DNA from: Streptomyces sp. R21
GTDB taxonomy: Bacteria; Actinomycetota; Actinomycetes; Streptomycetales; Streptomycetaceae
Assembly: GCF_041051975.1 (NCBI RefSeq)
Contig: NZ_CP163435.1
Span: 6,985,001-7,049,000, forward strand
Direction of reading: 5' to 3'
DNA length: 64,000 nt
Below the pieces are notes generated by a model that saw only the letters and a program-made list of their open reading frames with translations, searched no databases and was not told where the DNA came from. The translations under genes were made by a program, and so were the position numbers. Every line of letters starts with the position of its first letter. The stretch's first letter is position 1. Below are positions 34,675 through 42,504 of the stretch, in pieces.

Positions 34675-34717
34675 AGAAGGCGAAAAGGCCGGAGAGCGGC
34701 CCGGGGAGGCAGTCGCC

Positions 34718-36175
34718 ATGACCGAGCTCGTGGAACACGGACAGCTGTTCATCGGCGGGGAGTTGACGGACCCCCTGGGCAAGGACGTCATCGAGGTGAT
34801 CTCGCCGCACACCGAGGAGATCATCGGGCGGGTGCCGCACGCCTCGACCGGCGACGTGGACCGGGCGGTCGCCGCCGCGCGCAAGGCGTTCGACGAAGGG
34901 CCCTGGCCGCGGATGACGTTGGACGAGCGGATCGCGGTCGTCACCCGGATCAAGGACGCGATCGCGGTACGCCACGAGGAGATCGCCCGCGTGATCTCCT
35001 CCGAGAACGGGTCGCCGTACTCCTGGAGCGTCCTCGCCCAGGCGCTCGGCGCGATGATGGTGTGGGACGCGGCGATCACGGTCGCGCGGAACTTCACGTA
35101 CGAGGAGACACGCGACGGTGTCCTCGGGAAGATCCTGGTGCGCCGGGAGCCGGTGGGTGTGGTCGCGGCCGTGGTCCCGTGGAACGTCCCGCAGTTCGTG
35201 GCCGCCGCCAAGCTCGCGCCGGCGCTGCTGACCGGCTGCACGGTCGTGCTCAAGCCGTCGCCCGAGTCGCCGCTGGACGCGTACATCCTCGCCGAGATCA
35301 CCCGGGAGGCCGGGCTGCCGGAGGGCGTGCTGTCGATCCTCCCGGCGGACCGCGAGGTCAGCGAGTATCTCGTCGGGCACCCGGGCGTCGACAAGGTCTC
35401 CTTCACCGGATCGGTCGCGGCCGGCAAGCGGGTCATGGAGGTCGCCTCCCGCAATCTCACGCGCGTGACACTGGAGTTGGGCGGAAAGTCGGCGGCCGTG
35501 GTCCTGCCCGACGCCGACATCACGACGTCCGTCCCCGGGATCGTCTCGGCGGCCTGGATGAACAACGGCCAGGCGTGTGTGGCCCAGACCCGCATCCTTC
35601 TCCCGCGTTCGCGCTACGACGAGTTCGCGGACGCCTTCGCCGTGGCCGCCTCCGCCCTGGTGGTCGGCGACCCCCTCGACCCGGCCACCCAGGTCGGCCC
35701 GCTGGTCGCCAAACGCCAGCAGCAGCGCAGCCTCGACTACATCCGCATCGGCCAGGAGGAGGGCGCCAAGATCCTTACGGGCGGCGGCCGTCCACCCGGC
35801 CTCGACCGCGGCTGGTACGTCGAACCGACCCTCTTCGGCGACGTCGACAACTCCATGCGGATCGCCCGCGAGGAGATCTTCGGCCCGGTCATCTGCCTTC
35901 TCCCGTACGGCGACGAGAGCGAGGCGGTGAAGATCGCCAACGACTCCGACTACGGCCTCAGCGGCAGCGTCTGGACAGCGGACGTCGGGCACGGCATCGA
36001 CATCGCCCGGCAGGTCCGCACCGGCACGTACTCCGTCAACACCTTCAGCCTCGACATGCTCGGCCCCTTCGGCGGCTACAAGAACTCGGGCCTGGGGCGG
36101 GAGTTCGGCCCCGAGGGCTACGGCGAGTTCCTGGAGCACAAGATGATCCACCTCCCTGCGGGATGGGAGGCCTGA
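34718..36175 (+). CDS. NAD(P)-dependent aldehyde dehydrogenase
   Basis: 485 residues of the classical ALDH family. Catalytic Cys287 is in NNGQACVAQTR, the general base Glu253 in LELGGKSAAV, the cofactor Gly motif in FTGSVAAGKRV near residue 230, and the Asn in VVPWNVPQF near residue 153. It oxidises an aldehyde to an acid. With a 3Fe-4S ferredoxin directly downstream and steroid-type operators upstream, it may oxidise the side-chain aldehyde made by the CYP125-like P450; this is inference. A ribosome binding site GGGAGG is 7-12 nt before the ATG. Confidence 0.85.
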   Translation: MTELVEHGQLFIGGELTDPLGKDVIEVISPHTEEIIGRVPHASTGDVDRAVAAARKAFDEGPWPRMTLDERIAVVTRIKDAIAVRHEEIARVISSENGSPYSWSVLAQALGAMMVWDAAITVARNFTYEETRDGVLGKILVRREPVGVVAAVVPWNVPQFVAAAKLAPALLTGCTVVLKPSPESPLDAYILAEITREAGLPEGVLSILPADREVSEYLVGHPGVDKVSFTGSVAAGKRVMEVASRNLTRVTLELGGKSAAVVLPDADITTSVPGIVSAAWMNNGQACVAQTRILLPRSRYDEFADAFAVAASALVVGDPLDPATQVGPLVAKRQQQRSLDYIRIGQEEGAKILTGGGRPPGLDRGWYVEPTLFGDVDNSMRIAREEIFGPVICLLPYGDESEAVKIANDSDYGLSGSVWTADVGHGIDIARQVRTGTYSVNTFSLDMLGPFGGYKNSGLGREFGPEGYGEFLEHKMIHLPAGWEA

Positions 36176-36177
36176 AG

Positions 36178-36450
36178 GTGGGGGTACCTCCCGCGGGAGC
36201 GGAGCCGACCGTGGGGGCGGGCGACCGCTGGCACGTGGACGTCGACCGCTCCCTCTGCATCGGCTCGGCCCAGTGCGTCCACCTCATACCGGAGTCCTTC
36301 CGCCAGGACTCCGCCATGCAGTCCCACCCCGTCGACCCGGACACCGACGCCAACGAGAAGATCCTGGAGGCCGCGGAGGGCTGCCCGGTGGAGGCCATCG
36401 TGATCACGCTGCTGGGGAGCGGGGAGCCGGTGTTTCCCCCCGAGGAGTAG
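36178..36450 (+). CDS. 3Fe-4S type ferredoxin (P450 electron donor)
   Basis: About 90 residues. Three cysteines are placed as C-x5-C (SLCIGSAQCVH) and a distant CP (EGCPVEAI), the pattern of actinomycete 3Fe-4S ferredoxins that serve P450s, where the middle Cys of a 4Fe site is missing. I prefer the GTG at 36178 because GGGAGG lies 7 nt upstream; the ATG at 36163 is also open. It follows the aldehyde dehydrogenase by 2 bp and is surely co-transcribed. The CYP125-like enzyme encoded at 16212-17447 is the nearest P450. Confidence 0.85.
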   Translation: MGVPPAGAEPTVGAGDRWHVDVDRSLCIGSAQCVHLIPESFRQDSAMQSHPVDPDTDANEKILEAAEGCPVEAIVITLLGSGEPVFPPEE

Positions 36451-36543
36451 GCCGCGCTCACCGGGTTCCCGGCCCGGGTGCCGCCCTGTCGGCGCCCGGG
36501 GGTACTCTCCTGCGATTCGGCGGAACGACCAGGGTGGGGAAGA

Positions 36544-37407
36544 GTGCGCAAGGCCGAGGCCAGAGAGCTGATCAAGCAGGCGTACGCGGCGTGGGACGCC
36601 GAGGAGTGGCAGCGGGCGGCGGACCTGTACGAGCAGGTGCTCGCGCACTTCCCCGACGAGGAGAAGAGCGCGGTGTGGTGGTACGACGCCGCGCTCGCCC
36701 ACAAGTTCCTGCGCAACTGGGAGAAGGCGTACGACCTCGGGCGCGAGGCCGCCGCCCGCGCCCCGCGCGGCGAGGGCGACCCCGCCTTCTGGAACCTCGG
36801 CATAGCCGCCACCGTCCGCCGCGACTGGGCGACGGCCCGCGACGCCTGGGACGGCTTCGGGATCGGGCTCCCGGGCGGCGAGGGCGAGATCAACGGCCGC
36901 TTCGGCAACGCCTGCGTGCGGCTCGACACCGACGGGGAGCGGGAGGTCGTGTGGATCGAACGGCTCTGCCCGACCCGCGGCCGGGTCGTCAACGTGCCCC
37001 TCGTGGGCGGCCGGCGGTACGGCGAGATCGTGTTGCACGACGGCGAACCGAAAGGCGAGCGGATCGTCGACGGCACGACCTACCCCGTCTTCGACGAGCT
37101 GCTGCTCTTCGAGGCCTCGGACCTGCCCACCCTGGAAGTGACGGTCAACGCCGCCGACTCGGCCGACCTGGAGGCCCTGCTCGGCCTGTTCGCCGGTTCC
37201 GGCTACGGCGCCGAACCCACCAGCGGAGCGAAACTGCTCTGCGCCTGCTGCAGCGAGGGCACTCACCACCAAGGCCGCGGCGTGCGGGCCGGCGCCCAGC
37301 TGGTCTCCCTGGCGGCCCCGGAGGACGAGGCGCGAAACCTGCTGGAACGGTGGGCCGGGGAAGCGCTGCTCGGGCGCAGCTGGAGCGGGCTGTCGGCGGT
37401 CGGCTAG
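36544..37407 (+). CDS. Tetratricopeptide-repeat protein
   Basis: 287 residues, cytoplasmic. The first 100 residues form about three TPR hairpins (AYAAWDAEEWQRAADLYEQVL, WWYDAALAHKFLRNWEKAYDLG, FWNLGIAATVRRDWATARDAW). The rest is a beta-rich domain with a Cys-rich patch LLCACCSEGTHH near residue 238, which could bind metal. I do not recognise a specific function. It starts with GTG 36544 behind GGGGAAGA and its stop overlaps that of the convergent repressor gene (CTAG at 37404-37407). Confidence 0.7.
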   Translation: MRKAEARELIKQAYAAWDAEEWQRAADLYEQVLAHFPDEEKSAVWWYDAALAHKFLRNWEKAYDLGREAAARAPRGEGDPAFWNLGIAATVRRDWATARDAWDGFGIGLPGGEGEINGRFGNACVRLDTDGEREVVWIERLCPTRGRVVNVPLVGGRRYGEIVLHDGEPKGERIVDGTTYPVFDELLLFEASDLPTLEVTVNAADSADLEALLGLFAGSGYGAEPTSGAKLLCACCSEGTHHQGRGVRAGAQLVSLAAPEDEARNLLERWAGEALLGRSWSGLSAVG

Positions 37408-38048
37408 GGCCGCGCGTCCGGGTCCGTCAGGTCGATCAGGCGGCACACCGTCTCGATGTCGATCTTGACCTGGGCGATGGAGGCGCGGCCGGAGAGCCAG
37501 GTGATCAGGGCCGAGTGCCAGGTGTGCTCGATGACGCGGACCGCGGAGAGCTGGGCGGGGGTGGGGTCGTCCAGGCCCATCGCGTCCAGGATGATCACCG
37601 TCGTCTGGCGGGAGACCTGGTCGACCTCGGGGCTGACGCTGCGGTCCGCGAAGGTGAGCGCGCGGACCATGGCGTCGGCGAGATGCGGCTCGCGCTGGAG
37701 CGCGCGGAAGGCCCGCATCAGCGTCTCGGCGACGCGCTCCGCCGCCGTGTCACCGGTCGGCGGCTTCTTCCGCAGGGTGCCGTGCATGTGCTCCAGCTGG
37801 TCCTGCATCGTGGCGACCAGCAGGTGCACCTTCGAGGGGAAGTAGCGGTAGAGGGTGCCGAGCGCGACCTGCGAGGACTCCGCGACCTCGCGCATCTGCA
37901 CCGCGTCGAAGCCGCCCCGGCTGGCCAGTTGGGCGCTCGCGTGCAGGATGCGCCGCCGGCGCGCCTCCTGCCGCTCCGTGAGGGGCGGCGAGGCGGGGCG
38001 CTCGGTACTGGGGCCGGTTCTGGCTTCCACCTTGACTTCCGCAGGCAT
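37404..38048 (-). CDS. kstR: TetR-family repressor, KstR-like
   Basis: 214 residues. The N-terminal helix-turn-helix (RRRRILHASAQLASRGGFDAVQMREVAESSQVALGTLYRYFPSKVHLLVA, residues about 25-75, given here only as landmark ends) is close to my memory of Mycobacterium KstR, including AVQMR, VGTLYRYFPSKVHLLV, EVDQV and a late TWLSG-RAS segment. KstR represses cholesterol catabolism and is released by a steroid CoA thioester. The start at 38048 (MPAEVKVEA) gives the usual length. A KstR-type box lies 140 bp upstream at 38188, which suggests self-control. Several other boxes in this window fit its regulon. Confidence 0.82.
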   Translation of the reverse strand: MPAEVKVEARTGPSTERPASPPLTERQEARRRRILHASAQLASRGGFDAVQMREVAESSQVALGTLYRYFPSKVHLLVATMQDQLEHMHGTLRKKPPTGDTAAERVAETLMRAFRALQREPHLADAMVRALTFADRSVSPEVDQVSRQTTVIILDAMGLDDPTPAQLSAVRVIEHTWHSALITWLSGRASIAQVKIDIETVCRLIDLTDPDARP

Positions 38049-38187
38049 GGGTCCCGTTCCGTGGCACTCGGTGAGGCGGGCGATCAGACAGCATGGCAGG
38101 GTGTCCGCCGTGGCGCGAATCACCTGATCCACCGCTCACAGTGGTGCTACCTGCCGGTAGATTCAGAGCCTCTTGGACGATCAAGTC

Positions 38188-38201
38188 TGAAACTTGTTCT
38201 A
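38188..38201. promoter_or_regulatory. KstR-like box between kstR-like gene and GT4 operon
   Basis: TGAAACTTGTTCTA matches the right half of the KstR consensus fully and most of the left. It lies between the divergent repressor and glycosyltransferase genes, 54 bp before the latter, so it could control both. Confidence 0.65.
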
Positions 38202-38254
38202 GATTACCGTCCCGGCGTAATCTCGCGGGAAACGCAGGGAGAGAGGGGCCCGGA

Positions 38255-39679
38255 GTGACCGCTGAGGCCAGGGAGGCGGGTCCTCGGAAGGACTCCGCCG
38301 CTGGGGGAGAGCGACCGCTCGACATCGCGCTCCTCACCTACCGGGGCGACCCGTTCTGCGGCGGCCAGGGCGTCTACGTACGGCACCTCTCGCGCGAACT
38401 CGTCCGCCTCGGCCACCGCGTCGAGGTCATCGGCTCCCAGCCCTACCCCGTCCTCGACGAGGGCGAGAACCTCCACGGGCTCTCCCTCACCGAACTCCCC
38501 AGCCTCGACCTGTACGGCCCGCCGCACCCTTTTCGCACCCCGAAGCGCGACGAGTACCGGGACTGGATCGACGCCCTCGAGGTCGGCACGATGTGGACCG
38601 GCGGCTTCCCCGAGCCGCTGACCTTCTCGCTGCGCGCCCGCCGCCATCTGCGCGCCCGCCGCGGCGAGTTCGACATCGTGCACGACAACCAGACCCTCGG
38701 CTACGGACTGCTGGGCGACGTCGGCGCACCGCTCGTCACCACCATCCACCACCCCATCACCGTGGACCGGCAGTTGGAGCTGGACGCGGCGCAGAGCTGG
38801 GGCCAGCGCCTGTCCAAGCGCCGCTGGTACGCGTTCACCCGCATGCAGAAGCGCGTCGCCCGCCGCCTGCCCTCCGTGCTCACCGTCTCCGGCACCTCCC
38901 GCCAGGAGATCGTCGAACATCTCGGCGTACGCGACGAGCGCATCCACGTCGTGCACATCGGCGCGGACACCGACCTCTTCTCGCCGGATCCGTCGATCCC
39001 GCAGATCCCGGGCAGGATCGTCACCACCTCCAGCGCCGACGTGCCGCTCAAGGGCCTCGTCTTCCTCGTCGAGGCGCTCGCGAAGGTGCGCACCGAGCAC
39101 CCCGGCGCGCACCTCGTCGTCGTCGGCAAGCGCGCCGAGGACGGGCCGGTCGCCCAGGCCATCGAGCGCTACGGCCTCGAAGGCGCCGTCGAGTTCGTCA
39201 AGGGGATCTCCGACGCCGAACTCGTCGACCTCGTACGGTCGGCGGAGGTCGCCTGCGTGCCCTCCCTGTACGAGGGCTTCTCGCTCCCCGCCGCCGAGGC
39301 GATGGCCACCGGCACACCGCTCGTGGCCACCACCGGCGGCGCCATCCCGGAGGTCGCGGGCCCCGACGGGGAGACCTGCCTCGCCGTACCGCCCGGTGAC
39401 GCGGGCGCACTTGCCGCCGCGCTGAGCCGCCTCCTCGGCGACCCCGGGCTGCGTGCCCGGCTCGGCACCGCCGGGCGGGCGCGGGTCCTCGCCCGCTTCA
39501 CCTGGGCCAAGGCCGCCGAGGGCACGGTGGCCCACTACCGCGAGGCCATGGCCCTGCGCCCGCGTGGCGGAACCCCCGCGGTGGCGGGCCCCGACGGCTC
39601 CGCAGTACAGAACCCCGGCCGCCCCGAGGCCGCAACAGCAACAACAAGCGTCTATCGCGAAAGCAGGGCCACGTGCTGA
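38255..39679 (+). CDS. GT4-family glycosyltransferase
   Basis: 474 residues. The N-terminal Rossmann domain has LTYRGDPFCGGQGVYVRHL near residue 32 (the Gly-rich acceptor loop) and VVGSQPYP-like turns. The C-terminal domain carries VVVGKRAEDG and the GT4 E-x7-E motif in VPSLYEGFSLPAAEAMATGTP near residue 346. It transfers a sugar from a nucleotide donor with retention, acceptor unknown. GTG 38255 has GAGAGGGG 6 nt upstream. The last seven residues overlap the following methyltransferase gene, so this is the first gene of a three-gene operon (38255-41492). Confidence 0.85.
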   Translation: MTAEAREAGPRKDSAAGGERPLDIALLTYRGDPFCGGQGVYVRHLSRELVRLGHRVEVIGSQPYPVLDEGENLHGLSLTELPSLDLYGPPHPFRTPKRDEYRDWIDALEVGTMWTGGFPEPLTFSLRARRHLRARRGEFDIVHDNQTLGYGLLGDVGAPLVTTIHHPITVDRQLELDAAQSWGQRLSKRRWYAFTRMQKRVARRLPSVLTVSGTSRQEIVEHLGVRDERIHVVHIGADTDLFSPDPSIPQIPGRIVTTSSADVPLKGLVFLVEALAKVRTEHPGAHLVVVGKRAEDGPVAQAIERYGLEGAVEFVKGISDAELVDLVRSAEVACVPSLYEGFSLPAAEAMATGTPLVATTGGAIPEVAGPDGETCLAVPPGDAGALAAALSRLLGDPGLRARLGTAGRARVLARFTWAKAAEGTVAHYREAMALRPRGGTPAVAGPDGSAVQNPGRPEAATATTSVYRESRATC

Positions 39680-40419
39680 CCGTCGACTTCTCCCGGTTCC
39701 CGCTCGCCCCGGGCGACCGCGTCCTGGACCTCGGCTGCGGTGCCGGACGGCACGCGTTCGAGTGCTACCGGCGCGGTGCCCAGGTCGTGGCGCTCGACCA
39801 GAACGGGGAGGAGATCCGCGAGGTCGCCAAGTGGTTCGCGGCGATGAAGGAGGCCGGCGAGGCACCGGCCGGGGCCACCGCCACGGCCATGGAGGGCGAC
39901 GCCCTCGCGCTGCCCTTCCCCGACGAGTCCTTCGACGTCGTGATCATCTCCGAGGTCATGGAGCACATCCCCGACGACAAGGGCGTCCTCGCCGAGATGG
40001 TCCGCGTGCTCCGGCCCGGCGGCCGCATCGCGATCACCGTCCCGCGCTACGGCCCCGAGAAGGTCTGCTGGTCGCTGTCGGACGCCTACCACGAGGTCGA
40101 GGGCGGCCACATCCGCATCTACAAGGCGGACGAACTGCTCGGCAAGATCCGTGAGGCGGGCCTGAAGCCGTACGGCACCCATCACGCCCACGCGCTGCAC
40201 TCGCCGTACTGGTGGCTGAAGTGCGCGTTCGGCGTCGACAACGACAAGGCGCTGCCCGTGCGGGCGTACCACAAGCTCCTGGTCTGGGACATCATGAAGA
40301 AGCCCCTCGCGACAAGGGTCGCCGAGCAGGCGCTGAACCCGCTGATCGGCAAGAGCTTCGTGGCGTACGCGACCAAGCCGCACCTGCCCGTCGACGCCGC
40401 CGCGGTGGACGCTTCGTGA
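39673..40419 (+). CDS. SAM-dependent methyltransferase of the GT4 operon
   Basis: 248 residues, class I. Motif I is VLDLGCGAGRHAFE (residues about 16-29), the acidic residue follows in VVALDQN, motif II/III are FDVVIISEVMEHIPD and VLRPGGRIAITVPR. Residues after 170 form a family-specific cap with HHAHALHSPYWWLKC. It overlaps the GT4 gene by 7 bp and the next gene by 4 bp (GTGA). The substrate is probably a glycosylated or isoprenoid intermediate of this operon, but that is inference. Confidence 0.8.
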   Translation: MLTVDFSRFPLAPGDRVLDLGCGAGRHAFECYRRGAQVVALDQNGEEIREVAKWFAAMKEAGEAPAGATATAMEGDALALPFPDESFDVVIISEVMEHIPDDKGVLAEMVRVLRPGGRIAITVPRYGPEKVCWSLSDAYHEVEGGHIRIYKADELLGKIREAGLKPYGTHHAHALHSPYWWLKCAFGVDNDKALPVRAYHKLLVWDIMKKPLATRVAEQALNPLIGKSFVAYATKPHLPVDAAAVDAS

Positions 40420-41492
40420 CGACTCCGACTCCCCGGACGGAACACCTCGTCCTGCCCGGGGTCCTCACCGCGGAGCAGGCCGGTGCCACGGTGCACGGCA
40501 TCCTCGCGGTGCAGCGCCCGGACGGCGCCATACCGTGGTTCCGCGGGCACCACCTCGACCCGTGGGACCACACCGAGGCCGCGATGGCGCTCGACGCGGC
40601 GGGCGAGCACGAGGCCGCCGAGCGGGCGTACGAGTGGCTCGCGCGGCACCAGAACGAGGACGGTTCCTGGTACGCGGCGTACGCCGACGGGGACTTCGCC
40701 GACGTCACCGACCGCGGCCGCGAGACGAACTTCGTCGCGTACATCGCGGTCGGCGTCTGGCACCACTACCTGGCCACCGGCGACGACACGTTCCTGGACC
40801 GCATGTGGCCCGCCGTGTACGCGGCCATGGAGTTCGTGCTGCGGCTCCAGCAGCCGGGCGGGGAGATCGGCTGGAAGCGCGAGGACGACGGCACGGCGGT
40901 GAACGACGCGCTGCTGACCGGGAGTTCGTCCATCCACCACGCGCTGCGCTGCGCGCTCGCCATCGCCGAGCAGCGCGAAGAGCCGCAGCCCGACTGGGAG
41001 TTGGCGGTCGGCGCGCTGCGCCACGCGATCCGCCGGCACCCGGAGCGGTTCCTCGACAAGGACCGCTACTCGATGGACTGGTACTACCCGGTGCTCGGCG
41101 GCGCGTTGACCGGCGCCGAGGCCAAGTCCCGTATCGAGGAAGGCTGGGACCGCTTCGTCGTGCCCGGCTTCGGCGTCCGCTGCGTGGTCCCCAACCCGTG
41201 GGTGACCGGCGGCGAATCGGCCGAACTCGCGCTCGCCCTCTGGGCGGTGGGCGAGTCCGACCGCGCCCTGGAGATCCTCCAGTCCATCCAGCACCTGCGC
41301 GACCCGAAGACCGGCCTGTACTGGACGGGACTCGTCTTCGACGACCAGGCCATCTGGCCCGAGGAACTCACCACCTGGACCGCCGGCTCACTGCTGCTGG
41401 CCGTCGCCGCACTGGGCGGCGACGAGCCCACCTGCGCCGTCTTCGGCGGCGAACGCCTGCCGACAGGCCTGAGCCCCGACTGCTGCGACTAG
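40416..41492 (+). CDS. Alpha/alpha-toroid protein (prenyltransferase/cyclase-like or six-hairpin glycosidase-like)
   Basis: 358 residues, soluble. Helical repeats with QRPDGAIPWF, HQNEDGSWY, WKREDDGTAV, LRDPKTGLYWTGLVF are of the toroid fold shared by terpene cyclases, prenyltransferases and six-hairpin glycosidases. No DxDD (class II cyclase) or DDxxD motif is visible, so catalysis by a cyclase is not supported; Asp/Glu residues in DPWDHTEAAMAL near residue 49 could be catalytic for a glycosidase. It starts at GTG 40416, overlapping the methyltransferase by 4 bp. The end of the gene lies inside a perfect palindrome. Confidence 0.65.
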   Translation: MTTPTPRTEHLVLPGVLTAEQAGATVHGILAVQRPDGAIPWFRGHHLDPWDHTEAAMALDAAGEHEAAERAYEWLARHQNEDGSWYAAYADGDFADVTDRGRETNFVAYIAVGVWHHYLATGDDTFLDRMWPAVYAAMEFVLRLQQPGGEIGWKREDDGTAVNDALLTGSSSIHHALRCALAIAEQREEPQPDWELAVGALRHAIRRHPERFLDKDRYSMDWYYPVLGGALTGAEAKSRIEEGWDRFVVPGFGVRCVVPNPWVTGGESAELALALWAVGESDRALEILQSIQHLRDPKTGLYWTGLVFDDQAIWPEELTTWTAGSLLLAVAALGGDEPTCAVFGGERLPTGLSPDCCD

Positions 41493-41508
41493 TCGCAGCA
41501 GTCGGGGC
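41473..41508. terminator. Perfect 36-bp palindrome at the end of the GT4 operon
   Basis: GCCCCGACTGCTGCGACT followed directly by its reverse complement, 18 bp each side with no loop base. The left arm encodes the last residues (SPDCCD) and the stop codon. It ends 10 bp before the stop of the convergent membrane gene, so it can terminate both transcripts. Confidence 0.85.
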
Positions 41509-41517
41509 CCTCGGCTC

Positions 41518-41811
41518 TCAGTGGCGGTGCATCCGGTTGGCGATGGCGTGGCCGACGAAGAGGTAGACGACGGCTGCCAGGCCGTAGCCCGCGACCACGC
41601 GTGCCCACGCCTCGTCGAAGGTGAACAGGTCGCGGGACCAGCCGGCCAGCCAGGCTGCCGCGTCGTGGACGAACTCCACCAGGTCGTTGGCGCGGTTCGC
41701 GTCCAGTAGGTAGAACAGGATCCACAGTCCGAGGATGACGGCCATGATGTCCGCGACGATCGCGATGACCGTCCCCGCTGAATTGGAACCGTTGCGATAT
41801 CGAGGGGACAT
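41518..41811 (-). CDS. Small two-span membrane protein
   Basis: 97 residues. Two hydrophobic stretches: VIAIVADIMAVILGLWILFYLL (residues about 15-36) and VVAGYGLAAVVYLFVGHAIA (about 71-90), joined by a helical loop with DLVEFVHDAAAWLAGW. It resembles the short membrane proteins annotated as hypothetical throughout Streptomyces. It begins at ATG 41811 after GAGGGGAC-like purines on the minus strand are not clear, so the start is moderately certain. Confidence 0.6.
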   Translation of the reverse strand: MSPRYRNGSNSAGTVIAIVADIMAVILGLWILFYLLDANRANDLVEFVHDAAAWLAGWSRDLFTFDEAWARVVAGYGLAAVVYLFVGHAIANRMHRH

Positions 41812-41952
41812 GCCCCTGCGGGTAGCCCGCGTTTCCCGGATGAAACCCGAACGGGTTCCCCCGAGTGGCGCAGTGGCCGGACCCGGGTGAGGCTGCCGGG
41901 AGAGTCGTGACTCCCGGGATCCGGGAGAACCGTTCACCTCCCGGAGGACCCC

Positions 41953-42504
41953 GTGCCCGTACCGATACGGCGCCTCGTCGTGGCGCTCACCCTCTGCTGC
42001 AGCCTGCTCGCCGGAGCCACCGCGTGCGGCAGCGACACCGACGACGCCACGCAGGACACCGCCGCCGTCGCGGCCGCCAGCCCCAGTGGCTCACCGGAGA
42101 AGCAGAAGCTCGCCAAGACCCGGTTCGTGGCGAACGCGGGGCTCGCGGCCGGGGCCTCCTACCAGTGGATCGTGAAGCCCTGGAAGGCCGGCAAGTTCAA
42201 GAAGGGCGCGAAGGGCCGTACGTTCGCGCTGGTCAAGGCGGGCCTCGCGGGCACCTTCGCGTACAACCGCCTCAAGGCCGCGAGCAAGAACGCCAAGGGC
42301 GACCCCCTGCTCTCCAAGGCCGTCGCCCCGCTCACCGCGGGCATCGACGCCCTCAAGGACCTGCCGTCCAAGCTGCGCAAGGGCGATGGCGACGCCGCGA
42401 GTTCCTTCGACGACATCATCAACAAGGTGAAGGACGCCGGAAAGAGCGCGGGCGCGGAGGTCACGGAAAAGGTCCCGTCGGCCTCCGAGCTCACCGGCGG
42501 CTAG
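41953..42504 (+). CDS. Putative secreted lipoprotein, unknown function
   Basis: 183 residues, starting GTG 41953 after GGAGGACCCC. A signal (RRLVVALTLCCSLLAGATACGSD) has a Cys at residue 25 in a lipobox-like ATAC context, followed by a disordered acidic linker. The remainder is a Lys/Ala-rich helical region (GKFKKGAKGRTFALVKAGLAG near residue 75), strongly basic, which could bind acidic polymers. The stop TAG forms the CTAG shared with the convergent LLM gene. Confidence 0.6.
   Translation: MPVPIRRLVVALTLCCSLLAGATACGSDTDDATQDTAAVAAASPSGSPEKQKLAKTRFVANAGLAAGASYQWIVKPWKAGKFKKGAKGRTFALVKAGLAGTFAYNRLKAASKNAKGDPLLSKAVAPLTAGIDALKDLPSKLRKGDGDAASSFDDIINKVKDAGKSAGAEVTEKVPSASELTGG

Noticed and set aside
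40416..41492. Class II terpene cyclase (squalene-hopene type)
   Set aside because: No DxDD motif and too short; only the toroid fold is supported.
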